The notes: generated by a model from the letters alone, not told the origin. A DNA stretch of 64,000 nucleotides from Eleginops maclovinus (GCF_036324505.1 NC_086351.1:3041001-3105000); one strand, 5' to 3'; numbered from the stretch's first letter, positions 1 to 54,722 are shown. Numbers and translations are program-made.

Positions 1-161
1 TCTGTGCAAATCGCCATTCAATTTAAGTACACGCTTAATGGCCCCATGAAAAACTGTGAAAACCGGACGTTTTCATGAATTTATAAAACCCCCCCGGACG
101 CTCCGGACAGGACATAAAAAGAGGACATGTCCGGGCAAAAGAGGACGTCTGGTCACCCTAT
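1..161. mobile_element. End of a hAT-like (Zaphod-type) DNA element
   Basis: Read on the - strand, the sequence from about 160 starts with a terminus of the form AGGGTGACCAGACGTCCTC and continues through GC-rich text with repeated GGACATGTCC-like words. This resembles the ends of vertebrate Zaphod-type hAT elements as I remember them. The other end lies outside the window, so the target duplication cannot be tested. Confidence 0.45.
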
Positions 162-1428
162 TTAAGATGAATGTTTACAGCGCAACAATTACATTTGTCT
201 ATAGAAATATAAACGACTGTAATAAACAACAACAACTCCAAATGAAAGTCACTTTTGAGATGAGTAATTGTGAGTATTTGTTTGTGATTCATCAATTCAC
301 AAATGCTATTGAATATGGCAATTACGTCCTGTGTTTAATCACTAACATTGGCGAGTTAATTCACTAACTAACCACTACTGTGTGCTCTCCGACAGAAGTG
401 GACAAAGTACTTTTATTGAAGTCAAAGTCGGAAAACTACGGTCTTATTATGTTATTAATTATCAGCATCAAAGCGCTCGTTCTACTTAGGTCCATTTCAG
501 AATGATATCTACTAAATTGCATCCATTGCCAGCTTATAATGTACAAATATACTGCCGTCTAAGCTTGGTTCTTTATACTCAACCTGAGTGGCAATCTTCT
601 GCTAACGTTCTTGCTGCAGTTACCACACATACATGTACCAATAATGTTTGCATCTGAATTGATTAGTGGTATAAAGAAGTATGCTTCTCTTTGCAAACTG
701 GACTATAACATCACACTACATTTCACTTCTATATTTAATGTAATATTCCATTCATTGCACTCCTATGTATATAACATCCTGCTTTATATCGTGTTTATTT
801 GTCAGACAGTTTATATATTCTTTACCTCATAGTCAACTGTATGTATACTTTTCCTCTAGTGCCGGTTTATTTCTATTTGTACTTTGAGATGTTTATATTT
901 TAGAACTACTACTTTTTCATTTCTGATTATGTGTAACACCTTGTTTTGTTTTAAGCTGTTGCAGCAACATTGTTCCCCAGTTTGGGATTAATCAAGTACT
1001 TATCTCATCTTTCAATAGAAATGTAGAGACCAAGGACCTCTAAATCGTGCAGTACAGCACCTGATTTGATGATTATTGGGAATTTAAAATCACCTCAACA
1101 CCTCAAATGAAAACATCATATATATGATATAGAGATATTATATTCCCAAGGTTCACACTACAGACACTGAGTCATTGAACTTGGTTACTGTGCAGTATGA
1201 TAGGTAAAAACAAAGAGACGTGAAGGCTGATAAGGATTGAAACACACACAGTGCATCAGTCGCCGTTGTTGAGGAGTTTAAAAGGAGAATATATCTTGGA
1301 TTTAGTTGTAATTTGACGTCTTCTGTGGTATAACATGTCTGAGGGAGGTAAAGTGTTTCGGATTCATGTGAGCAGAGCACAAATCTGTCCCTGGTTTTTT
1401 GACGGCGTCTGGTGCCAGATCGTGTTTG
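162..1428. other. AT-rich stretch with no recognised gene
   Basis: I see no coding exon here. Around 960-1015 there is a GGGATTAATCAAGT-type motif followed by a TATCTCATC tail, like the 3' ends of some fish retroposons; a similar motif recurs near 32480-32515. Confidence 0.5.
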
Positions 1429-1551
1429 ATGAAGGTGATGGATCGGTGCTTTGGTGTTAATGTGTACAGCAGCAGAGGAGGTAGAGGAGGTGGAGGAAGT
1501 GTAGGGCAGGAGCAGATCCACATCATGATGAAGAGAAGTGACGAAGAACAG
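1429..1551 (+). CDS. clcn1: Candidate first coding exon of clcn1
   Basis: An open frame runs from an upstream stop near 1369 to a CAG|GTAAAG donor at 1551. It ends in phase 0 with a Gln codon, which is the phase exon 2 needs; human exon 1 also ends with Gln. From the ATG at 1429 it gives 41 residues with an RGGRGGGG stretch and an SDEEQ end. A later in-frame ATG at 1525 would give only nine residues. With the longer start the full protein is about 992 residues, against 988 in human. There is no clear similarity to human exon 1, so this rests on phase, donor and position only. Confidence 0.38.
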
Positions 1552-2040
1552 GTAAAGAGCTGCTGACCAAAGGCTTCAGAAGCTGGAGGGGATTTTTTAC
1601 TCTGCTGTTAGTGATCTTGTCCTTTCATCACAGGTTACTTTAATGGATCAGTTCCCTTAATGGTGAGAGCTTCAATAGGATGTTTGTGCCTGGGAAGATC
1701 AACCAAGGGTCTTTATGTTAAATGTTCTCTGGGAGGATGCTATCTTATTTCTGTGGAACAACAAATCCTAATTTTATTCCTGGAAACATTTAATTTCTGT
1801 GAATTAATTCTCAAAATCTGTGGAAAAGTGCAGCCTGTTTCTCTTGTAGTTTGTCCAGCATGTCATTTTGAAACACAACTTGCTTTTTTGGGCAAAATAC
1901 AGATGTGGTAATGGAGCTCAGATTTCAGCCATGAGCAGAGGAGCTAATACAGATGAGATATACAGAGGAGTATTATATATTTCATAATGAAGCTATTATG
2001 GTAAGATGTTCAAACACTCATGTTTTACTCACAGAGGTGG

Positions 2041-2355
2041 GAGAAGTACTCAGGTCTTGTACTTGAGTAAAAGTAGAAGTACTCAGATCTTGTACTTGAG
2101 TAAAAGTGGAAGTACTCAGATCTTGTACTTGAGTAAAAGTAGAAGTACTCAGATCTTGTACTTGAGTAAAAGTAGAAGTACTCAGATCTTGTACTTGAGT
2201 AAAAGTAGAAGTACTCAGATCTTGTACTTGAGTAAAAGTAGAAGTACTCAGATCTTGTACTTGAGTAAAAGTAGAAGTACTCAGATCTTGTACTTGAGTA
2301 AAAGTAGAAGTACTCAGATCTTGTACTTGAGTAAAAGTAGAAGTACTCAGATCTC
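2041..2355 (+). repeat. 33-bp minisatellite inside family A copy 1
   Basis: About nine and a half units of the type AGAAGTACTCAGATCTTGTA + CTTGAGTAAAAGT are nearly identical to each other. The same unit forms arrays at 8275-8745, 18421-18890 and 54735-55446. Confidence 0.9.
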
Positions 2356-2590
2356 ATACTGCCTGTGCTGCAGCACCTCTTTTCCCCCTCTGTCTGAAAC
2401 CAGAGCCCAGTCTGCTCTGATTGGTTAGTTGGTTGGCTCTGTTGTGATTGATTGGTCAACCGCTTAAAGATGTCCCGCCCCTTAGCCTATCCCGTACAAT
2501 GTGTTGGAGTGCTTGCCAACCGAAAACATGTTGCATAGTGATGTCACTGTGATAGTGAGGTTAATGAAGGAGTCCGTTTCAGAGTTTCAA
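2351..2590 (-). mobile_element. Family B dispersed repeat (copy 1, reverse)
   Basis: This is the reverse complement of sequence also found at 23580-24000 and 33205-33465. It includes CCAAT motifs read as ATTGG at 2420 and 2451, a GC box read as CCCGCCCC near 2474, and a TGATGTCACT motif. It lies within family A copy 1. I do not recognise 2590-2870. Confidence 0.6.
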
Positions 2591-3357
2591 AATCTGTGCA
2601 GAAGATCTCCCAATAAAACAGATTGCACTAACTCTTCTGTACCATCATCATGTGAGTGTTTCCAGGTCAAACACCAGGGTAGATTGGTGTTGCACCTTTC
2701 ACTTCCCAGTCGGTGGAAGTCAAAATGGGCAGGTTCTGCCTCTGGTCGTTGGGCCTCATGTTGTGTCAGCTCTCCTTTCCCGTGTGAACATGAGACGGAC
2801 ATGTTGGCAGCCAGCTCTTCCTATGATTTAGCCTCATGCTATATACCGTGAGCCAGGGATCTATAGGTTTCAGTTGCACGTCATACCAGCCAGTGTTGCT
2901 CCTCAGATCCTTTACTTAAATAAAAGTAAAAATACCAGGGGCTTAAAATACTCCATTACATGTTAAAGTCCTGATTCTACACAATGGCCCATTTCAGAGT
3001 AATATATCTGCATACATACATAAATAAAGTCAGGAATATTATCAGCTAAATGTACTTCACAGCACTGCTTTAAACTACTTATCATGCATTTCTTACACAG
3101 TACCACTAACTTTCCTGTCGTGTAGTGCAGTAAAAAGTAACATATGTGGCTCTGAAATGTAGTGGAGTACAAGTATAAAGTAGCATAACATGGAAATACT
3201 TTTAATAAAGTGCAAATATGCCCTAAAAATACTTGAATAAATGTACTTCCCACCACTGATAGCTGCTCCTGGATCGGCACTATTTTACGGCCCCTATGGT
3301 TTTAACGAGCGCTGTGCAAACTGATCGCACCGGATTATCGCGTGTCGTGTTTTCTAT

Positions 3358-3548
<191 letters not shown>

Positions 3549-3589
3549 GCATGTTTAAAGTGCGCACATAGTCGGAAGGGGAAGATGTG

Positions 3590-5676
3590 GAATGTCTTCC
3601 AGGATCTCCTCCTCTGGCTCCTCTACAGCCTCCTCTCGGGGAGGGGGTTTTTCCGATCTCCATGCCCGTTCTGTCTATTCCTGTCCGCCAGGGTATTCAG
3701 GTTGGTGTGTATCCCTTACACACACGCCGCACATTCCCCATCTCTTTCTCGTTATCTCAAGACTCTTCGCACAGGATCTGGTTTTATCCTTCCCTCAGGT
3801 GTCAGTTTTCTCTTTCTCTTCTGTCTAGATTTCCTTCCCTGCAACTATAGGCCGGAGTAACGTGTGATTTCTCTCTGATTTTGGTGTCATTGTTCCTCTT
3901 TGGTTCAGTCTTGAGACTCTTTGCACTGGATCTTGTTTTATACTTGCCACAATTCTCAGTTATAAGAGGTAATTGTTCCTCTCTTCACACTTCATCTTGT
4001 TCTTATTCCCTGCAACCCTTAGCAGGCCCAAGAAATGGGTTATTTATTGATGATTTTTGCATCACAGTCAGTGTTTCCATTTGTTTTCTATTATCCAAAG
4101 ACTTTTTGGACGCTCTTCTTTATGTTTTTCTCCACTCCAACACCAAGTCAAGTGAAAAAAATCAAGGATTTCTTGTAGCTTTTTTGTGTCTTGTCACCAT
4201 TTCCTTTTGGTTTCAAGAGTCTTTGCTGTAGATCTAGTTGTATCCTTTATATTTCTTCCTTTTCTTCTTCTTCTCTTGTCTTGCATCTGCATTTCCTTCT
4301 CTGCCTTCCATGAAAGACCAAAAAACACGTCATTTCTTTCAGATTTTTGTGTCATATTGATCAGAAGGAGAGGACAGTGAACTGCAGATTAAGACAAATA
4401 GAAGGGTGGACTCACATATTGAATCAAGTCAGCAATAGGGTCTCATACCTTGTTAGTTTTTACCCGTGGTTACATCTTTTTCTCGCACTAGTTTTACTTT
4501 TATACTTTTCTCAAGTCTGAGTTGTCAGATCTTCTTATATCTTGCATCTTTTATTAATCGACCGCAGGAGGAGAGGACCAGATTGATTTTGAGTCATATT
4601 GATTCTCAGTATTGCTCAAGACACTCTGCACTGTGTCTAGTTTTATCCAGTTCTCAAGTCTCAGTTTTCAAAGTATTACTCCTTCTCTTTTTGTCTTCTT
4701 CTCTTCTATCTTGTTTCACTTCTTTGCATCCCCTATAAGGCCCATGAAACGTTGTTGTTGCTTTTAATGTCCCATTAAGGGTTACTGTCTATCTTTGGTT
4801 CCATCTCTTTCCTGTTATCTCATGACTCTTTGCACATAATCTAGTTTAATCCTTCTCCCAGGTCTCAGCTGTCTGCAGTACTTCTGCTGCTCTTATTCTC
4901 TTCCATTTTTCCTTCCCTGCAATCCTAGAAAGACCAAAGAAACGTGTGATTTTTTGTTGATTTTTGTGTCGTATCGATTGGGTTTCTATCTCTTTTTGGG
5001 CTGGATCTACTTTTTTCCTTTTCCAAAGTCTCAGTTTTCAAAGTATTTCTCAGGAATTCTTTGCTAAACTCTTTCTTAGAAGTAGTTTCTTTGCATTATT
5101 CAAGGTCTGAAACCACTCCACAATTTTAGTGTTTGACCAGTTTTCATTTTCTGCAAATAAATCAAAAATATTTGACATTTATCAAAGGTATTTTCTTATT
5201 TTCGTGACCCAATTCTGCACATGTTTTCCATTTCTACAACCCCGAGAAGACCACAGAAATGAGTGATTTATTTTTGTATTTTGTGTCGTGTTGTTTGTCA
5301 CTGTTTTCCTCTGGTTCAATCTCTTTCTCGTAATGTCAAGACTCTTTGCACATAATCTAGTTTTATCCCTTTCCCAAGTCTCAGTTTTCAAAGTATTTCT
5401 CCTTGCTGTTCTTCTCTTGCATTTAGTTTTTCTTGGAACTAGTTTTATATTTCTCAGTTGTCAGAGGCATTTCTTTAAGTATTGATTCTTAGAAGTTGTT
5501 TTCTTTGCATGATTCAAGGTCTGAAACCACTCCACATGTTCTGCAAATAAGTCCTCTAAATGACTAAAGTATTAGTTTGAAAAATGTGTCTCACTTCTCT
5601 TCTGTCTTGCATTCTGTTTACTTCTCCCTGAGAAGGCCGATGTAAACTGAGACTCACTGTTCCCCTCTGGTTGCAG
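3590..5676 (+). repeat. Diverged tandem array in clcn1 intron 1, ending at the exon 2 acceptor
   Basis: A T-rich 2-kb block is built of old repeats. Two anchor phrases recur: a purine phrase like AAAGACCAAAGAAACGTGTG (about 3849, 4022, 4309, 4562, 4740, 4929, 5246, 5636) and CTCAAGACTCTTTGCACATA followed by ATCTAGTTTTATCC (about 3756, 3911, 4215, 4617, 4825, 5337). Spacing is about 170-390 bp. Several units hold a copy of the polypyrimidine/acceptor stretch used by exon 2, for example CTGTTTTCCTCTGGTTCA near 5300. Confidence 0.75.
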
Positions 5677-38095
<32,419 letters not shown>

Positions 38096-38640
38096 GCTGG
38101 CTTCAGGAGATCAGACTTTTACCTTCCTTTCATTTCCCTCCTCCTCACCCAGAGGACGGGGGAGTCGTGCTCTCCTGCAGCCGCCGCAGACTCTCTGCAG
38201 GACGAGGCGGTGCACACAAAGCTCCTGAAAGCTATAGGACTTTTTTTTTTCTACTCTTCACACAGACTCATGTTTTCACTCTCAGAATCTCAGGGGTCTT
38301 CCTGTGTCTTTTGAACTGCAGACGGACGGATGTTCATTATCCAAACATATCTTTAAGATGCTGAATGTTTCTGTACATCATTTATCAACATGTCTGTTTA
38401 TTACATTTAGTGTATTTGATCAAAAATGAACTGACAGCAATGTATTGTATGATCCTGAAATTATATATTGATGAAGACTTAAAGAGGTCAAAGAGATCAT
38501 GCATTTTAAAGTTTACTGATTGAGGTTCATTTAAATTATATAAATTACATTTATCAGATATTTGCTGTATGGTAAATAATACAATCAGTACTACCAGTCT
38601 GTAATTTAATAAATAAATAATAAAATTGTCTTCTAGCTTA
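38096..38640 (+). other. clcn1: clcn1 3' UTR
   Basis: AATAAA signals cluster at 38608-38613, 38612-38617 and 38619-38624, giving a 3' UTR of about 540 nt if used. Confidence 0.65.
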
Positions 38641-38924
38641 TTTTAATTCATTAATTTTAGCTCAATGCTAAAGTCATGTTAGCATAAAATACAGGTAAAA
38701 TGTCACCGTGTTCGTAATTGAAGTTGACCTTTTGCTAACACTCTCAAGGAGAGCTGAGGCTGATGGGAATGTGAGTTTTGCAAGTCGCTGTGTTCAGACC
38801 ATAGACTGGATAAAAATGGACTTAGTGTCCGTGACGTCCACAGAAGGCAGAGCTGACCGGTGCTGTCTTGGCCGTGACGTTGGCATCTTACTCTTAACGC
38901 CTAATTAGAGTTAGAGGAGGGTGC

Positions 38925-39120
38925 TGTGGCAGAGTCCATAGGGACTTGTCTTGGAAACCGGAAGGTCACCAGTTCAAGTCCCGAAAAGTCCAAGTGCCAC
39001 AGAGGTGTCCCTGAGCCAGGCCCATTCAAATGGCAGTGCTGCTCGAGGATGCTAGCCGGCTAACCTGCGGTCCTGTTGCTCTCGGTCTGTACGACAGACG
39101 CCATTCATTATTAATGAAGC
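38925..39120 (+). mobile_element. tRNA-derived SINE-like element
   Basis: TGTGGCAGAGTCCATAGGG resembles an A box and GGTCACCAGTTCAAGTCCC a B box, about 45 nt apart, as in a tRNA-derived SINE head. Confidence 0.6.
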
Positions 39121-42100
39121 AGTGATGGTGGCAAGGTAGAAAAACACGGTTTATCTTGTCAAAATTGTTCAATACTGACAAGAATTTGATTGGTCACTAA
39201 AACCAATCAAGTTCTTGGAATGACACATACCGTACAGATAGCTTGATAACACGAGTGCTGTATTTCTACTATTTGCTGGCAATCACTGAGATGGAAATGG
39301 AAATTGAGAATTTAGATTAAACCCACGTTCAATCGTCACACCTGCACAAAGCACCACACATACAGGGTATTTCACACGCTACAATTAACCAATCCAAGTA
39401 TTAGGATATCCATTTTTAAGGTCACTAAGACAGAAGATTAAATTGTTGTGTTTGATAAACCTTTTATATATATATACATACAACCGCAGACACATGTAAG
39501 AGACCACTTCAGCATTATCATCTTCTCTTGTTTTATTATTTATATATCCTGTTTGAGTTCGAATTCATTTGTATTTCGCTGTATTGTATTCTCCAAACTA
39601 CTGACAATTTTTCTCTGTTGAAATACAACAAACACTGGAATAGCTGCCATACATCTAGAGATACAGATTTAAGAACAATTGGGAGTGGTCTCTTGCTTTT
39701 TTTCCGGAGCTGTATATTTATCAGAATGCAAACTCACTATTTTACATAAAGTATAGGTAAAATAAAACAACACATCTATAAATAAAATCGATGTAATAGA
39801 AATGAAACAATGAAAACAGTGATCATATAAAGTTCAATTAAAGATGATTACAAAGCAGTTATATGCGGAAGAGACGTTCTCATTATGTGTTTCAGTTGAT
39901 CCGATTTGTACTTCAAGGGTCAAAGATTAGGCCTTCTTTGATAGTATTTGATCTGCTTTGTAGTCTGAATGACTGCTTAATAATGAGAAACGAATGACAT
40001 GTTTTACCCTATGGTTGTGCTAAATGCAAAGTAAGAAGGAAAGCAAATCTTCTTATTCATCCTGAAGAGAAACATAAATGTGTGCACTGAAAGTGATGGA
40101 AATCTATTTGATATTTGCAGAGATACTTCAGTGGTGGACGGAGCGACAAACAACCTGCGTGGGTGGAAAACATATCCCTGCATTCAGGCTTGAAAGAGTT
40201 AAAAGAGAATATCTGGGAGCATGTAAACACATTGTTGCTGTGAAGGTCAACTGTGTGAGAGATTCTGGCTGTGGGCTTCAACAAATAAGCAGCTATAGCC
40301 TCGAAGAAATAGTCGTTAAAATCGGATGGATTTCACTTCCTGTTTCGTCTGACAAGCACAAGAACTGTCTGCTAAAAAAAAAGAAGACCCATCACACGTG
40401 TTAGGGGGTCGGGAGAGAAAGAGGTGAAGGTGTGAGAATCTAATTATGCACTCTGTGAAAGATATAGCCACACCAAACGCCATTTGTTGGTTTGTTTATT
40501 TGCTCTTTCTCCACCAGAGGAAAAGAAGAGGAGACAGGTAAAGGCGCTGGAGGGGGTGTAGGAGGTTCTGTCGTGCAGGAAAAACAGAAGAAGAAATGTT
40601 GACAGAAGAGGAGAGAAGGGGGAGGGGGAGGGGGGGCGACCACGTGGAAGAACCATCCTGTGACAACCGTCCAACGAGCATGCATAGGTGTGAGTGTACA
40701 CTGTATTACACCGCCTCATTTCAGACAAATGCAATTCTAAACAGACTTTTACAGATCCAATGTTTTTCTTTACAGCAAATGATGTATCTCTGATTGCAGC
40801 AAATCCCCTCTGGTTGATTTATTTTTTTCTCTTTTCAGGCAGTGATTCTTCCAACAAGACAACGTACTGTACACTGACGGACAGACATAGAGACAGACAC
40901 AAATATACACAACAGATACAAAGAGATAGAAAGAGAGCGAGAAGGAGAAAGGCAGCGTACCAGAAGCAGATTTTGAGCGTCATGCCTGCGGACAAGTTAC
41001 GGGGAAAACTCTTGGAAGATGGCAGTAGGGTTTATACAAAAAGAAGAACTCAAATGCAAACCAAAAGACGTGATCAGTAAACCTTTTAACATCCACAGAA
41101 ATATATTTGGCTTCTTGTTATGAGTTTATTCATTCATTTAGATTTCGAAAAATGAAACAACCCAGTGTCCTTCAAGTCCATGCATGTGTCTGTGAACTCT
41201 TCGCAACACATATAAAGGAGAAAGTCTCTCCAACACAAAGGAAACTTGACTCTGTACAAGCGGTCACATTATTCCTCCCCACCCAGTAATTGTTCAATAA
41301 ATAAATGAATATGTGCCACTGTGTAAAGTCATTCTGTGTGCGGTTTTGAGCCCTCGTGTTCTCACTAAACAGGGAGTGAAATAAAATGATAGAATCGAGA
41401 GCTGCCAAATTAGCCATCTCTTAATTTCTCTCGTGTTTAAAGTGCTCAAAACCAGACCGAAACAAGACGGCTTTACAACCGTGACAACTATTCTAACTTT
41501 TACCGGAGGGGATTGCAACAAGTCCGTAGAAAAATAAACATTGTCCCCCCCCCACCCCTCACCCAAACATTGCATAAAGAAGCAATCAATAAATAAATTC
41601 ATTCAACTGCTTTTTGTTGTTGGTTTATCTTAAAAGTGTCTCACACAATCCTCAGAGTGAGAGAAGAAGCAGCTCCTCGACAGAGAGAAAGAGAAAAGGT
41701 GAAAACAGTGTGTTGCAAATGAGTCATGCACAGAAAGTCTGTTTAACTCCCCTCCTCCTCCTCATCGCTGGGAAACACTCCTTCCTCAGGCGAATGAAAG
41801 GAAAACACAAATGAAAACATGCCTTCCTCAAACATCAGAATCACTCTCACACTCTGGGCAGCTGCTTCACAGTAACCACAGGAAGACTCTCGCGCCTATA
41901 GTCGTCCTTCCTGTTCCCTGATTGGCTGTTTAAGCAGCACAAGGGATCAATTCCCCCTCTTCATCTACTACTGTTCATATTTACCCGATTAAACCCTTTT
42001 CGGTTGCAGCCATCGCTCTTCTTCCCACACAAACATTTCCCCGTTTAATCTCTGTGTACGAAAAACTAAATTCAGTCGCGAGTTTGAGAGCGTTCCCGCC

Positions 42101-42292
42101 CTCAGTGGGACTGAGTGGTGTAAAAAAATAAAGAAATCATACTTTACTAGAACAGTTTGTGACTGCATGTAAGAGGCGATTTTTATTATATACTCAGACT
42201 ATTTACATCTATACGACAGAGTGAACACTGGGCTGTTGGGACGCCAGTGTTTGCCTGCCTATTGCTGGTTACAATTTAGATATCTGTGTTTT

Positions 42293-42296
<4 letters not shown>

Positions 42297-42346
<50 letters not shown>
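42297..42346 (+). repeat. (TG)n microsatellite
   Basis: About 25 TG units between the two genes. Confidence 0.97.
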
Positions 42347-42348
<2 letters not shown>

Positions 42349-43197
42349 TGTGTGGTGGAGCCAGCAGTGAATCCATGGTCAGCAGCTCCCCCCCACACTT
42401 GTTTTAAAAACATGTTGTCTATCTTTGCTTCTTAAGACTCTCCATGTGGACGGCGAAAAGAAGAACTCATGTACTGCCCTCTGCCTTCCAGTACATTCAA
42501 ATAGTGGTTATCATCCTCGATTCATCTATGAAGGAAAACACAAAAAACAAAAAAGCAGCTGAGGGTTCGTGTTGTTAAGTGGCTCGGTTTTGGTTGGGTA
42601 CCGCCAACAGTCCAAAAGGCAGCCTCTGATCTGTTGGATTGCATCAGTGCAAAAGAGATTATGCAGCTCTTTCTCGACTCCACCTGCGATACTATGGTTC
42701 AGTGCAGCGTCTATACGGTGCTGTATAGTACAGGGACTCCATAGTGCTCTGAAGAAGCATGCATACAGAGTCAGCAGGAAGCACACTGTCTTACAGTACA
42801 ATCCTTTCTGTGCAGGTTAGTGTGTGCAGGACAGGCCTGTCCCTGGGGTTGTGCCTCGGCCACCAAATCTTACTCTAACAGGGTTAATATGCATTTCACT
42901 GAAACGCTGAGCCTAACACGTGACACTGTTTGGATTGCTGAAAGTATACTGCGCGTGTTGGATGGAAATGAATTTGATTAAACACTAATATGTTTGAGTA
43001 CCAGCTGTAAACAGAGTAGCTCTCCCGTGGGAAAACCGTTATATCTTATCATACACTTATACATAGATTTGTTCCTTTTTTTGTTGCTTTATTACAAAAT
43101 GATTCTTATTTTAATGTCCTATTATGATAGATTTTCATTATTCTTATAAGACGATGACAGGGTCGAGTTGCTTGTCCTCATAAAAAGCATGCATGTT

Positions 43198-43498
43198 TTT
43201 ATTTGCCCTCCTCTTCATTGTTTTATTATCCGGTTGGGAATGTCCAATCAGTCCTCCTCTTCTTCCTCGTCTTCGTTTACCTTTGGGATGTAAGGCTTAA
43301 AAAGAAACAGGTGTCCTTTGTTGCATCAGCTCGTCTCGGTGTGAGTCCACCTCCGTTAAAACTGTTTCTCACCATTTCCGAAGAGTTCATCTCAAAGTCG
43401 TGTTTTTGATACCTGAAAGGAACAGATTAATAGATATATATTGTATTATGACGCTCAATTACACGCTGACTCCGGGTCAGTTTGTAGTAAGAGTCTGT
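43198..43498 (-). other. fam131b: Probable fam131b 3' UTR
   Basis: Runs from the fam131b stop to the first antisense AATAAA (43203-43198). The signal is inferred from sequence only. Confidence 0.4.
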
Positions 43499-52391
<8,893 letters not shown>

Positions 52392-53500
52392 CTGAGAGCA
52401 GGGGAAAGGAAGAGGGAGAATAAAATTAGTATTACTCAGTCAAATGATATCATTTCATTTCATTCATTCATCATTTGTTCAATACAGGTAGTGACGAGAC
52501 ATAATGGAGACATGAGACATTGGACAGCCCAATAAGCAGGGGCCCAGACAATAAAGACATATCCTTTTTCATTATATCATTCATACATATAGAACAAAAA
52601 CATATCTGAACATTCAGGGTATTCAATCTCTGACATATTTGCTACACAAGTGTTGCTTTAAAGACAGGCAAAGATGTAGACCTTTTTATAAGACACAGTG
52701 CATCCACACAATGTTCTTTAACCCATCATTCATACACAACTTTGGCTAAAAGTCAAAAAAGAATATTTCTTCTCACTAAAAGTCACTAAATACATGATTG
52801 TGCCCGCTTTTATTTTGAAAAGCCCCTTTTTTACACTCTCCAAGTATGTAATACTTCCCTTGACAATTATGTATAAAGAAAAGCCAGCTAGCTCATAACA
52901 TCAACCACAGCGACACTAGAAAAGCATAAAATACCTAAATAAATACAATTTAAAACACAGAAACAATAGCTTAATATCGTTTCAGCAACCTGATGCCAAA
53001 ATTGTCCTACTACGTTTTCAAATATACACAATTATTTCATAAGGAGCTCATGACAACTCCACAATGATCCGGTACTTTCTAACAAAGTGCAACGCCTTCA
53101 CTGTCTGCAGTCAATACTCTATGTACTATAATAGACTATAATTAGTAAGGGGTTTTCAGCTTTGAAGTGTAAGGTTTTGTAAGTTTGAGTCAAGGCTTCT
53201 GCAAAAATGTTTCCACCAAAGGAAACACAAATGATTCATCTGGAGCTACTTACTTACAGTATGCAAATCTTGAACCCAATTCAATCCTATTTACCTGTAT
53301 TTAGTTTTCTAAATTGTTGACTTGTGACCATACAGAGTCTATGTTTGTAACACACTTTCTTTTACCGCAGTCCTCATCAATTAATAAAGAAGGGCAGTCA
53401 GAGAGGGCTGACCTCAATATCTAAAGTAACAAATAATGTGTGTCCGCTTTAAAGATGTACCGTGTCCAACCTAGCCAATGCCACAGCATTCAAAAAAAAT
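52392..53500. other. AT-rich stretch upstream of fam131b exon A
   Basis: I see no exon or recognisable element here; it is probably fam131b intron. Confidence 0.5.
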
Positions 53501-53504
53501 TCAG

Positions 53505-54010
53505 AAGAGATGACAAGAAAGGATAAAACAAGGGGAGAAGAGAGGACACAAGTTTAGGCAGAGGAAGGGAGAGGATTCAAGACCAGAACAGGAAACGAAA
53601 CGACCTTCGCCCATTGGTTTTTATCCAATTGTCCTGCCGACAGACATAGGAAAGGAGAGGACAAAGTATGAGAGAAGATGAGAGGAAAGGATTAAAGACA
53701 AGAGTAGAGGATGCAAGGGGAGAAGAGAGGACACAAGTTAAGGGGAGAGGAAATGAGACAAGACAAGACAAGAGGAGAGAATATGAAACGACCTCTGCCA
53801 AGGCCAAATGCCCTATCTCAATATCTAAAAATAATGTGTGTGTCCGTCCAATGATTAGGATCTGCTCTGAAAATGTCACCCACACACACAAACACAAACA
53901 AAGTGAAAAAAATAAATGGGAAAGGAGAGGACAAGGTATGAGAGGAGATGAGAGGAAAGGATTCAAGACAAGAGAGGAAAAGAAAGGACATAAGACAAGA
54001 GGAAAGGAGA
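53505..54010 (+). repeat. Second purine-rich tract, with an internal duplication
   Basis: GA-rich text like 51175-52030. Two similar halves each contain AAGTATGAGAGAAGATGAGA or GGTATGAGAGGAGATGAGAG, and CTATCTCAATATCTAAA-like phrases occur both inside and just upstream. Confidence 0.8.
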
Positions 54011-54722
54011 CAAAACTTAACCTCTCAATGATTGGGATAGGCTGCCTAAAATGTAGTGTTTGCACTAGCCCATGCTACCCTTAAAACACCCTTTCCCTGC
54101 TCACAGACAAACAATTTGAAAGAAATACATAACCTCCTCGGAGACGGTAATACAGTTCTTCCTCCTGATCTATGAAAGAGTTATCTCAATCATGGGGAAT
54201 AGTCAGATTGGTGCAAAAACGTTCATTTTAGCCACTTTAATTCAAAATCACAATTCCTGGGTCATCTCAGTATCCATGGACCACCTGCAGGCTTATAGAC
54301 TCTGTCAGTGTGACTCTAAGTCTGTCTCTGCTTAATGAACCTCCTCCTCTTGTAAATCACACCTGCGTGATAAAGCACTATAGGAGAGTCGGTGCCAGAT
54401 CACACTCATCCACCCGGCTCACTGCTGTTGGGGGGGGGGGGTCTTTAGAAATAGACGCTCTCTGTTGGATAAATGAGCGTTATTATTATCCCTCCTCCTT
54501 CTTGGCTGACCAAATCCTAATTAAAACATTGGTTTAATTAGAGAGAGGGTACTGGTAATGGAGTTTAAACACAGCTCCAGTCTCTAGGTGCCTGCTCTCT
54601 GTATCTGTGGGTCTGTGTGTGCAACTCTCAGAGGGGGCTCACTCCTGTATCAGCCCTAAGTGTGTGTAAGTGTGTTAGTGTGTGAGCCAATGAGGGTTTT
54701 TCACAGCTTACAATAATGAGCA

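Larger units (their letters stand above)
2032..3258 (+). mobile_element. Family A element with internal minisatellite (copy 1, nested)
   Basis: The element starts CAGAGGTGGGAGAAGTACTC and ends with the reverse complement of CAGTGGTGGGAAGTAC, so it has hAT-like inverted ends. It carries a 33-bp minisatellite at 2041-2355. A second family (family B) is inserted from about 2351, and family A sequence resumes near 2900. The 8-bp flanks (tttactca and atagctgc) do not match, so no target duplication supports these exact ends. Confidence 0.6.
38641..43198. other. Intergenic space between convergent clcn1 and fam131b
   Basis: No coding exon recognised. It holds a SINE (38925-39120), (TG)n at 42297-42346 and AT-rich text. 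An antisense AATAAA at 43198-43203 may end fam131b; a longer 3' UTR is possible. Confidence 0.55.

Noticed and set aside
1153..1526. Antisense open frames over candidate clcn1 exon 1, rich in Ser and Pro.
   Set aside because: They mirror the GGA/GGT repeats of the sense strand and show no family features.
2006..2459. Long open frames across the family A minisatellite on both strands.
   Set aside because: A 33-bp unit without stops keeps frames open; the proteins are simple repeats.
40444..41080. Overlapping open frames on both strands downstream of fam131b.
   Set aside because: Basic or Ser/Pro-rich low-complexity products with no conserved motif; probably intergenic.
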